The position numbers and the translations under genes are program-made. From Manduca sexta (lineage: Eukaryota > Arthropoda > Insecta > Lepidoptera > Sphingidae), in the NCBI RefSeq assembly GCF_014839805.1, contig NC_051116.1:2170001-2234000 (forward strand): 64,000 bases of DNA, written 5' to 3'. The notes under the pieces were generated by a model. It was given only the letters and a program-made list of their open reading frames with translations, searched no databases and was not told the DNA's origin. Positions within the stretch are counted from its first letter, which is position 1. Each line of letters opens with the position of its first letter. Below are positions 13,201 to 22,162 of this stretch, piece after piece.

Positions 13201-14025
13201 TATATATTCGTAAAATGTAGGTAGATATTGTAACTTTTGAAACCTTGAGAAAACCAAAATATTAAAACCGCGATTAAATTTGAAAAGTAGTTAAATTTTA
13301 ATAAATTTAATAAATTTTGGTTTATTTTTATATAATTTAGAATCGTTATCCTCTCTAATTTAAAAAAAAACTATTATCGTCTTGAGCATCTGTCTATCAA
13401 ACTTAAATGAGACGTGCTATTTTAAAATATGGTTGTGCCCTTTTCAGGTCATTGCTTTTTGAGAATATCCGCTCGACTATTAAAAAAAGATTCGAATGAA
13501 AAGACCAAAACTAGGCCGAAAGTGACTAAAAAGAAGCGTCGCAGTATCGCATTCAGCGAACGAAAAAAACAAGAGGCGAAATCAGCTGACGATAGCCTTA
13601 ACATCTCATCTGATGTGGATAATCAAATAGACGATTTACTCTCGTCAATACGAAACGCTGAAGACCGAGAAACGGATTTAAACACAGCCATATTGGTTAC
13701 TGAAGAAATAAAAACTGATTTTAACGAATCACAGAATGATAAACATGATCCCAAAGGAACTAATGAGGATACCAGTGCACACAAAAATGAAGAAAGTAAC
13801 ATTGCAATTGATAAAATAGATGGAAATGTAAAATGTGATCCTAATGAAGGAACCAATGATCAAATAGGTGACATAAAAGAGGAAAGTGATATTCAAGTAA
13901 AGACTGATACAGAAGATTCCAAGATAGAGGGTGATGTTAAAGAGGCAGCTACAGGCAATTCAGAAATTAAGGATTCAGTAGATGCGGTAGAGGATGCACA
14001 GTCATCTGATGTAAAACCAAATTAA
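7299..14025 (+). CDS. Uncharacterised basic/acidic protein, tandem copy B (complete)
   Basis: Exons are 7299-7388, 8722-8817, 9121-9820, 10565-10644, 11085-11270, 11842-11994, 12835-12997 and 13448-14025, giving 681 residues with all splice phases in frame. The ATG at 7299 opens an Arg/Gly N-terminus (MRRGGRIRGRGRNQPARLGQ). Exon 2 is a Gln/Glu-rich coiled-coil helix (LELLKQKREMIEQQQLMLEN). Exon 3 is the counterpart of 262-1012 (DYIPLSSARKRPA, QSFGSRLGP, LRPDREPS). Exon 7 is the degenerate RRM-like segment, followed in exon 8 by a basic stretch (KVTKKKRRS), NQIDDLLSSIR and an acidic tail. Protein family unknown. Duplication of copy A is the plain reading; copy B is less GC-rich in exon 3. The basic runs suggest nuclear location (inference). 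Confidence 0.85.
8001..8390 (+). mobile_element. MITE family M390, intact copy 1
   Basis: About 390 bp bounded by ATAGGGGACCGG and its inverse CCGGTCCCCTAT, with no coding capacity. Internal marks are GTGACGTCATCGGGAATTAC and GCGAAAGAAAGAGATGAAGC. Other copies are 40413-40802 (inverted), 59374-59763 and a diverged partial at 34725-35010. It lies in the intron between exons 1 and 2 of copy B. The superfamily is not clear from the ends. Confidence 0.85.
9925..10010 (+). repeat. Short interspersed repeat, family R-140, copy 2
   Basis: Starts near ATGATTATCGCTCAGCAGTC and continues with TGGCAGCCTGTTTGCTGG and CACAGGCTGATC, parallel to 2145-2245. It follows exon 9121-9820 in the intron and has no coding content. 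Confidence 0.5.
10118..10470. mobile_element. Possible hAT-like MITE
   Basis: The left edge GATCCCCAAACTTT and the right edge CCACTTTGGGAATC are roughly inverted and resemble hAT-type ends. The interior is AT-rich and noncoding. No clear 8-bp duplication was seen, so the call is weak. Confidence 0.35.
11511..11815 (+). mobile_element. tRNA-derived lepidopteran SINE, family S1, copy 1
   Basis: Head with a pol III box-B-like GGTTCAAATCCC near 11541. The conserved body reads TTGCTTTAACGGTGAAGGAA, AACCTGCATACCTGAGAAAT and GGGTGTGTGAAGTCC, and the tail is CCTCTCAGTAGTAGAGGAGG followed by GATATTATTAT. Other copies are 24168-24530 (full) and 43856-43985 and 50385-50561 (3' parts). It sits in the intron just before exon 11842-11994. 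Confidence 0.8.
12017..12310 (-). mobile_element. SINE family S2, inverted copy
   Basis: Reads as the reverse of 4180-4489: ATGACAAGACGAGCTTACCG, TTCGCCTGATGGTAAGCGAT, then ACGACCGCCCATAAACAGTA. It lies in the intron after exon 11842-11994 of copy B, noncoding. Confidence 0.7.
12545..12775 (+). mobile_element. Lepidopteran SINE fragment, family S3
   Basis: Holds GAGTCTAGAATTTGTGTACG, ATATGGCGATAGGCTCACCC and CTGCCTATCCCTTTGGAG, a short repeat I know from moth genomes. A shorter relative is at 14418-14560. It ends just upstream of exon 12835-12997 and creates a spurious open frame running into that exon. Confidence 0.65.
13049..13299. mobile_element. MITE with about 49-bp terminal inverted repeats
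   Basis: The left arm (AAATTTAACTC, then ATCGCGGTTTTAATATTTTG) and the right arm (CAAAATATTAAAACCGCGAT, then AGTTAAATTT) are inverted copies. The interior contains CCCGACGTTTCGAAGAC and a TTCATGGTCAT block. A related inverted copy lies at 39880-40036. It sits in the last intron of copy B. Confidence 0.75.
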
Positions 14026-14417
14026 AGTGACATAATTTGTTGTCAAATTTTCAATGACAATGAAAATAGTCAACATTTCGCTGAAAGTGATCTGAGGAAT
14101 ATTTTGTAACTTACAAAGATGTTTTTATCGCAAATCTATCCAAGGAATAGTATCGGATTGCGGGTAGTGTCAACTTAGACACATTATTTGTTGATTCTCT
14201 TCGATATATTATAAATAAGTCATTTTGAACTCGACACTGGGTATTTAGAATATATATGTTTTATTTTTCATATTATGCCGTGCATAAGAAGTGGTATAGT
14301 GATTGTGATTTGGTTTGTGACTTATTATACCAAAATGATGATTGTGAGTTGAAAGGGATAAACGCGTTAATATAAGTATGATTAAATACATATTATATAT
14401 ATTTTTTATTTTCTCTC

Positions 14418-14560
14418 AGTCCCGAGTCTAGAATTTGTACGCGATATGACGATAGGCTCACCCCTATCTCATCATGTGCTGTACACACAGGCGAATAATG
14501 AATTCCTTGCACCTCTGCCTAGCCTTTCAGAAATACCGGTGTAATGTGTGTGTGTTTTTT
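14418..14560 (+). repeat. SINE family S3 fragment downstream of copy B
   Basis: CCGAGTCTAGAATTTGTACG and ACGATAGGCTCACCCCTATC match 12640-12680. It lies in the intergenic DNA about 400 bases after the stop of copy B. I see nothing else certain in 14026-14800. Confidence 0.55.
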
Positions 14561-14811
14561 ATTATTTACCTATCTTCAAAATGGAGATTTCTATGATATT
14601 TACACTCAAAAAATTTACCATCAACTGACCAAGTGCTCTTCTCATTGGCTCATTTATTAAGAATGGAAGTGAGGCCAGTGCCCTTGAGCGTTGACCTTGG
14701 GCGCTACACAAAAGCTAACTAGATGGCGGTACGTGTAGCTACACGGTATTGTACAATTACATCCTTGATTATCAAAATATTAGGTATGTCAAAGTTACGT
14801 TTGAAAATATT

Positions 14812-14965
14812 ATATACTAGCTTTTGCCCGCAGCTCCGCCCGCGTTATAAAGTTCTTCGGGCTCAAGTTTTCCGTTATAAAAGGCATGCTTTATATTTTC
14901 CCGGGAACCTTTATCCTTCTCAGGGTCTCAAACTGTCTCCATACTAAATTAAAAATCGCATTTGT
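14812..14965 (+). repeat. Fragment of a common lepidopteran retroposon
   Basis: ACTAGCTTTTGCCCGCAGCT, then CGCCCGCGTTATAAAG and TTTCCCGGGAACC, resembles the tail unit spread through moth genomes. A related, inverted unit is at 32140-32405. The following 15000-15900 is AT-rich intergenic DNA in which I recognise nothing. Confidence 0.5.
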
Positions 14966-16007
14966 ATAAACTTATAAAAATATTTCCGCTAAGATAAATG
15001 TGTTTAAAAGTTCTTATGCCATATAGTACTGCGAGAACTTGCTAGTCGAAAATCGGCTCTAGTGTGTACTACACTCTTGTTTTGTGGTCCAAACATGTCC
15101 AGGTATCGACTTTAAAACGGAGGCCAAAATAATAATATTCAAAATGGTGGCCAGCAAGTCTAGTGACCATTGATCCATAATATCAATATTTGTATTAAAA
15201 TAATTCAAACATCCACCCACACCTAAATTCCAATTATTCTAATATATCGCAACACCGAAATTTCCTTAGTAACCGAGTGACAAAATATACATAGTTACCT
15301 AAAAATATTGTAGTTTGTCAAAAACCTTTAGTATGGAAGGGTAAGGCATTTAATATAAATTAGACCAAGTTCAAATCACATGTTAATATTTCTTAATTCT
15401 TATTTGTGTTTTCTAATTTTAAATAGAGTGTATATAATATTTTAAAATATTTAATGTTACTTAGTACATAATATACATATCCTAGATGAAATGATGTCGA
15501 CATCAATTTGTTAGAGCGCCTGACGGCGCGTAACCGCAAATTTTCCTGTTACTATAAGCTGTTGTTTGAGTAGGCGTTTATAAAAATAATTAAATATTTT
15601 GTTATATATAACGGTATTCAAAAAAATATAAGCAGTGTGTATTTAAAAATAGAGTATAGAATTATTTCAGAATATATGAACTCAAGTAAATAAGAGAGAT
15701 ATCGTAATGTTAACGATGTAAAATTCTTACCGTTGAGCGATTTTTGGCAGATATTAATTATGATTTCATTCACGGTATCGTGTTTAATAAAAAAAATACG
15801 CAGCTGTGCAAACGACCATAAGCTAAACTACTTATTTCTTGAAAAATATATACAAAGAATGCTTACATTATTTTTTGCAGGACGCCCAAAGTCGACATAA
15901 AGTTGAGTTTTACATATCTTAACCCCTTAATGTACTAGTTGACCCGACAGACGTTGTCCTGTCTTAACTATGTATGCACGCGCGCATTCTGTCGACAGCT
16001 GACAATT

Positions 16008-16213
16008 TGTTACGCGCCGCTATCCTAGCCGATGACATCGGGCGTTTCCGGAAGTATTCGGCTGCGCGCGCAGGCTGGCAGAAGAGAAGATATGTCACGC
16101 GGCGATTATTCTATTATTCTTTTTGGTTGAACGTTGTCAAAAAAAATGTCTAAAATTGTATTCTGTAATTATTTTGCTAATATAATGTTTACTGTAAAAA
16201 GAGCGTTTTAACA
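16008..16213. repeat. Left 206-bp LTR
   Basis: Begins TGTTACGCGCCGC and ends AGCGTTTTAACA. By eye it has no difference from the right LTR, including an 8-A run. The AATT target duplication precedes it. Confidence 0.8.
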
Positions 16214-16603
16214 TTCAGAAGTGGGATTACACAAATGCATAATTTGAAGTTACATTGAATTCGAATGTGAAGAGAACTATCGGAATAAACCTGTGATGTA
16301 TCATTGAATGCCGAAATTAAAATTACCAGATTCTCAGAATTTAGTTACCATGGCAAACGTCTACGTCTGTTGAAGTAAATATGTTGGGAATGCGTATGGA
16401 ATTGATGTCTGTACATTACTACGATTCACGACATTCATAACAAAAACTTCGTTATGCCTGCTGCTTGGCTCACTGGAGAGGGTGTTTTCTTAGAAACTAA
16501 ATCATTGGAGACAGAAATGATTGGAGTCATGTGTAGTCAAATCGGTGGCGTAACACTTCAGGCTGACAATGCGAACGTGCGTAACTGTTTAATTTATTTA
16601 ATC

Positions 16604-16826
16604 TGATCTGTCTGTGGCCGTGAGCCTTTTGATCATATTCTGTCTGCAGTCATGACCATTCTAATTATATTCTGTCTGTAGCCATGACCATTCTGATCAT
16701 ATTCCGTCTGTAGTCATGAGCATTCTGATCATATTCTTTCTGTAGTCATGAGCATTCTGATCATATTCTGTCTGTGATCATGAGCCTTCTGATCATATTC
16801 TGTTTGTAGCCATGAGCATTCGGATT
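16604..16826 (+). repeat. 32-bp minisatellite inside the LTR element
   Basis: About seven tandem units of a 32-base motif (ATTCTGTCTGTAGTCATGAG followed by CATTCTGATCAT) with a few substitutions each. It lies near the left LTR of the element at 16008-20999. Confidence 0.85.
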
Positions 16827-19800
16827 AGTGTTACTAGGTCCTATTTGTTTAAAATCGGGCAACAGGTAAAATAAATCGGGATCCAGGTTGAAGGTCGAGA
16901 CACAAAAAAAATACTGCATGTCATGCTAATGTTGGTTTTAATCGCAAATTCTGTTTTAACATCGAACCATAATCACGGTACTGTCGCATCTCTAAACAAC
17001 AGAACAAAACAAAACTATGTCTACAGGGCTAGTGATGTGATGCGTTATTTATTTTTTTAAAATAATGTCTTTTGATAAATCTATTGATTTTCGGGACATT
17101 TAATGTCCCAATCAGTTGCAAATTGGGACGCGTCTCCAGAACTCTGATAACCGGGATATCCCGCGCACATCGGGACACCTGGTAACACTACATCAGAACA
17201 TATTCGATATTCTGTCTGATTTGACTGCTTTATTTTACTGATCTGCTTCATTCATTCTGTTTTACTTAATTTCTTTTCTGTTTTTCTATTTCTGTTTCTG
17301 GTTTTGTGTTGGTGTTTATATTAATTATAAACTATATATAATATGTGTGAATTCATTAATTTTACATGGAAAGCTTACAGTCTGACATAAAGAGATTAAG
17401 TGTTACAATATACGGCAGGAGTACAATATGATGTGATTTGTGGTATACGAGTTTCCAAAATCCAGTCAACTGTGTTGATGTATGAATGCAATTTAGGAAA
17501 ACAGAGTAAAGAAAATAAGACAGAGCAAACGTTGTTGTTTAGAAATTTAATATAATAATATAATATAATATAACATACATATCTTTTTTTTTTCCAGATA
17601 CGCTCACTGATCTGGTTTGGAGCATGATATAAAAAAAACTATTCTGTCTTTACTTGGACTATGGATAAATTGATAAGCACTGGCTTATTAATTGAAATGT
17701 TTGGTATTCTTATATAGCACTTACGCAATGGCTCTGAACAATTGATGCTCTCTAAGTATATTAATAAGGTACAATATATGAGCAATATTTCTGCGAATGA
17801 ATAAGGGTGCAATATGGTGACTCTAAAATGGTATACTGGATTGTGTTGCCGTACTAGCTATAACACTCAGCTTGGTAAACCTTCGCTCAATTTTTTGATA
17901 AACAGTGGGAATGGTAATCTGAGATTGCAAAAACATTTGTATTTGTCTTTGAGTATTCTTGCAATTTTGAAGTGTACCATGGTGGTGGTGATGGTTTATT
18001 GTTGGTAATAACATTATGAAAAAAATAGTAAAATATCAGATAAAACCTTACGACTGACATCTATTGTACTGCTTATGATAAGTTCTTTTCTGTTAACCTG
18101 TTGAGTTGTAGAAATATTTTAACCGTGGTTTTGTCGAGCAGACATGTACAAGGAATTCATGTCATGATGATACTTCGAAGATGGATGTCTTCTGATTTTA
18201 GTGGGTCATCAGTAGCTGATATTTTAATCAAATAGTTAAAAAAAAAGTATGTTTTGAGTTCAGTTATTGCCATTTTGTATATATGTAATTATGTGGCGAG
18301 AAATTACAAGTAGTGTTAAAATAATAATAAAAAAAAAGTTGAAACATATTCGGTAGAAGTAGCGACGGATGTGTGCTTCAGTATCGATACTATTTACGGA
18401 GCTCAAGTTACGGAATGTAAAATTGACATTACCGAAAATTATGTACAAATCTTCTGGTTCGGATGAGTTGCCAACATTGTGTAATACATATAAAAATAGC
18501 TGTAGTTGTTTTTATTCCATGTTGGCCATGTTCTCTCTGTGCTGGTTGTTTATATATGCGGAACATACACGAATAGCTAACGCTGTACTTGAGTAGTATA
18601 ATTGTAAATCACATGTCTCCACATCGGCTTCGATCGTCAGTGACAGTTTTTTATAAACACTGGGGTTACGGTTAAGCCTGCTGGTTCTCTTAGTTGAATC
18701 TGGTCCAGTGTCTTGGTTATGCCTGCGATATAGAATCACTTTAGCGAGGACTTTATAGATATTTGACATCGAGTTGTAGACCTATAGTTATTTATTTAAA
18801 CTGTTAAGATTTATAGTCTTCTTAGTGTTTCTTATATTTTAAAAAATATCCCCATTTAGGAAGTGTCTTGACACGCGTGGCTTAACTGACTATTCGACTC
18901 ATAGTTACGGGGTAGGCTGCGCTTTCAATTGGTTTGCTGTTAAAACAAACGAATGTTTTGACGATCCCAAGATCTCTGTAGTCTGTTTAATTGTTTCGTC
19001 CGATCTGATCTTGAATGTTGCTATGCTCTCTGGAGTCCGTCATTCACCGAACATATTCAAAGATTGGTGAGAGAGCCCAGAAGCAGTTTCTGTATCATTT
19101 TTTCACCCGTGAATAACCACTGCCAGTTTACAAAGCTACAAATCTAGACTTGCTCAATTTAAAATCAGTTTTCTTGAATAAAGACGCGAGATGGCAGATA
19201 TCATTTTTTTATTTTACAAAAATGGGTTAACAGTGACATTGATAACTCTGTTTTTGTAATGAAACTTAATTTTGCTGATTCTCGTTCTGACAACCATCTC
19301 CATAACAGAGTGACTTTCAACTTGCTAACACGGCGAATCAATTAAAGTCATCACTTGCCTTTGTGGCGAACGTATCAGTCCACAATAATATGCTTCAAGA
19401 AATTTGTATTTTAGCGGTAAAGTACCTCAGATTAAGAAACTTGGAATAATAAATTCTGTCCCTAATTTGTGGCTTCAACTAATTCGTTATTACTAATTCA
19501 AACACAATGTAACTTGCTTGCTAATTTACTTTTATTGCATGTAGAGTTCACTTCTCGAAAGTCGTGTTCCCAGTTCTGTTGCTAATGTATCCGTTCTTAA
19601 TTTGGAGTCTGTACATCTTATGTTATCGATTAGGTTAGTACCTAAAGCTAATAATAATAAAAAATATGTTCTTATCAATCTTGTGTAGTCGTATAATAGT
19701 AATTGTTGTCCACCGACTTGAAATTAATTAATTCTCTAAGACCTCAGTCAATAACTATGTGCGTGTAGGTGTTAATAATTTGCCTGTTCTCGATGAAAAG

Positions 19801-20793
19801 TTCATTGCTGATGTTCTCTGCATCTGGAGTTTTATTTGACTACTTTTATTTTTCAAAGATTGTCTCCGGTATCGGTTCTGTAGTGGTCGGATCTGTTGTT
19901 TCTGTAGTAATTCTGCATGTGTATAATTCTTGGATGCATTTAGTAGCTTTGATAAAGACTCTCGTATTGTAGTTTCTATTATGCTGTTTTTATCCTTTAT
20001 GCTGGGGATCTAATCTCTTTTCGCTGTCTGTATTTTCCCGTCTTTTTCTTAATGCCTTTGGTCGTTTGAATGCATTTTTTCTGTGTTTATAATCTGGAAG
20101 CATGGCAATCTTCGGCATGTTAGTTTTAAATATTTTATTAATTTCAGTCATAACTTTTCTAACGCTTCTTGCCTTTATGCTGTGTTACTCGTAAACCATT
20201 TGATTAATTGATTTGATTGAGTTGGTTTATGTTGCGTATGCTTATTTATATATAATATGAATCTTGTGCTGATAAGTCCTTATTGTGTGTTATATTATTT
20301 TGTGTGTTAACTTCCTTCGCGACGTCTATGAAGTTCTTTAATTGTGCTTCTCATTCCTTTTTATTTGCTGCTGTCTTACTAATTGGAGGTTATGCTTTGA
20401 AAGGTCTAATTATTCTGGGTGTTTTTTTAAACTTAAGTTTGGTTCTTAGCATTTTATGATTGCTATTATTATTCAGCATTAACTGTATGTAAACTTTGGA
20501 TAAATAAAATGAAGGTCTTTGGTTGTTGGGAATGAAGTAAGGAAACGGGGTTTAGGTACTATCGAAAAAAATAAATTATATACACATATAGCGTGAAAGT
20601 TAATTGCAAAATGGATAAGTTGTTGGATATTGTGTATACGCAAGACTTGATTGGTTTATTAAAGGGTTAATCGATCAGAAATTGTTAGTGATTTACTGGT
20701 AAATATGTTTAAAATATAGGTACCCGATTCAATTCTGCTTTCTCAAATTTATTTTTGTGAATACCTTTGGTATTCACTTTGCAGGATGGCCGA

Positions 20794-20999
20794 TGTTACG
20801 CGCCGCTATCCTAGCCGATGACATCGGGCGTTTCCGGAAGTATTCGGCTGCGCGCGCAGGCTGGCAGAAGAGAAGATATGTCACGCGGCGATTATTCTAT
20901 TATTCTTTTTGGTTGAACGTTGTCAAAAAAAATGTCTAAAATTGTATTCTGTAATTATTTTGCTAATATAATGTTTACTGTAAAAAGAGCGTTTTAACA
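20794..20999. repeat. Right 206-bp LTR
   Basis: Partner of 16008-16213 in the same direction, identical by eye, and followed by AATT at 21000-21003. Confidence 0.8.
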
Positions 21000-21216
21000 A
21001 ATTATTTCAAACCACTGACAGTTATGTAAAATTGTTATTGTCGTTATGTTTTCTTAAATTTTAAAATTTGCTGTGCAATTTTTTGAATTTTTTCTTTCAT
21101 AAGAACTTTCCTGACAATAACAAAAACAACAAAAAAAAATAGTAAAATCGGTCCAGCCGTTCACGCGTGGTGGCGTGACAAAGGGAAATAGGGGTTCATT
21201 TTTATATATATAGATG

Positions 21217-22162
21217 TTAAAGGCGGCCCACACCTAAGCGAGTTTAAAAAAATCTCTACACGCTACATGGACAAAGGAGCGCTAGATTAGCAAGGCTGAT
21301 AAGGTGTATACTTTGTAACACCCAAATAAACCAACTGGACATAGCTGAAGTCCGAAAGTAACGTAATAATTATCTCTCAAGGCACATATAGATAATATAA
21401 TACATTGGCGTATATTCTATAGACACGAACGTCCATACAAACTCTTTGTTCAAAATCTGAACTAAAATGGCAACCAAAACGTTAAACGCAACCAAATAAT
21501 TTTACTAATTTGATTAATATTTTTATTAACATCCAGGTTTACACTTAGACTCGAGTTCTTATATTATGAAAGCTACTTCGTACATAACTATACGCTGTCA
21601 ATGTTGCAATCATACTAAAGTCAGGTGTACGGATTGCAGTACAGTTGAGTCGAACACAATGTACAGAATGCCAGATCTAGTACGTAGTACATGTATATCG
21701 ATGACATAATATTTATCTCTAGATTGATTCACTAACCGTGTAATACAATAAAATATTCCAATCGCTTTTTTAGATTTATCTCAAAAATGAAGCAATCAGA
21801 ACACAGGCTTTATTAACATGCTTACAATTGAGTTATTTCGATTGGTTCATTCTTAGAATCAGATTGAAGATTGAGATTGGGGTCGTTTCTTGATGTAAGT
21901 GTGTCGCGTTCTGGGATCACCTGTATACACAGTTTCCAATGGACCGGCATGTGTTGACTAGCGAGGGTAATCATCACTCATTAGTCGACATTATCTTGAC
22001 CCTACTCCACTTACTCTCAAGTGCAATGGGTCACTTTGGCGCGAAATGCGAAAATATCAAATTTGATTCAGAGTAGTCCATTTTCGATAGACGAAGATAC
22101 CAATAAAGATCATTTATGGCTGCTGCTATTTACTCTTTTGGTACATTACCTTTTTATACGCT
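21217..22162. other. Intergenic stretch 3' of DRC8
   Basis: AT-rich DNA between the nested repeats and the last DRC8 exon. Apart from the R-140 copy at 21885-22020, I see nothing in it. Confidence 0.5.
21885..22020 (-). repeat. Short interspersed repeat, family R-140, copy 3
   Basis: GTGTCGCGTTCTGGGATCAC, CTGTATACACAGTTTCC and GACCGGCATG match the complement of 2145-2245 and the copy at 22965-23105. It lies just 3' of the DRC8 gene. Confidence 0.55.

Larger units (their letters stand above)
16008..20999 (-). mobile_element. LTR retrotransposon-like element with decayed interior
   Basis: Two direct repeats of 206 bp (16008-16213 and 20794-20999) look identical base for base. Each starts TGTTACGCG and ends TTTTAACA, giving the expected TG...CA and TGTTA/TAACA ends. 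AATT directly precedes the left one (16004-16007) and follows the right one (21000-21003), a 4-bp target duplication. The 4.58 kb interior has no intact gag or pol. On the minus strand an A-rich frame stays open for 64 codons (20184-19993), and after one stop for 47 more, which may be a decayed gag. That sets the tentative orientation. No primer-binding site or polypurine tract is convincing on either strand. Clade cannot be assigned. Confidence 0.75.
15935..21216 (+). repeat. Older element interrupted by the LTR element
   Basis: The left part (TAGTTGACCCGACAGACGTT, about 15945-16007) and the right part (AAATCGGTCCAGCCGTTCAC, 21000-21216) are pieces I associate with one common lepidopteran repeat. 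Removing the LTR element at 16008-20999 plus one AATT joins them. That makes a nested insertion likely. Membership of both parts in one family is inference. Confidence 0.45.
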
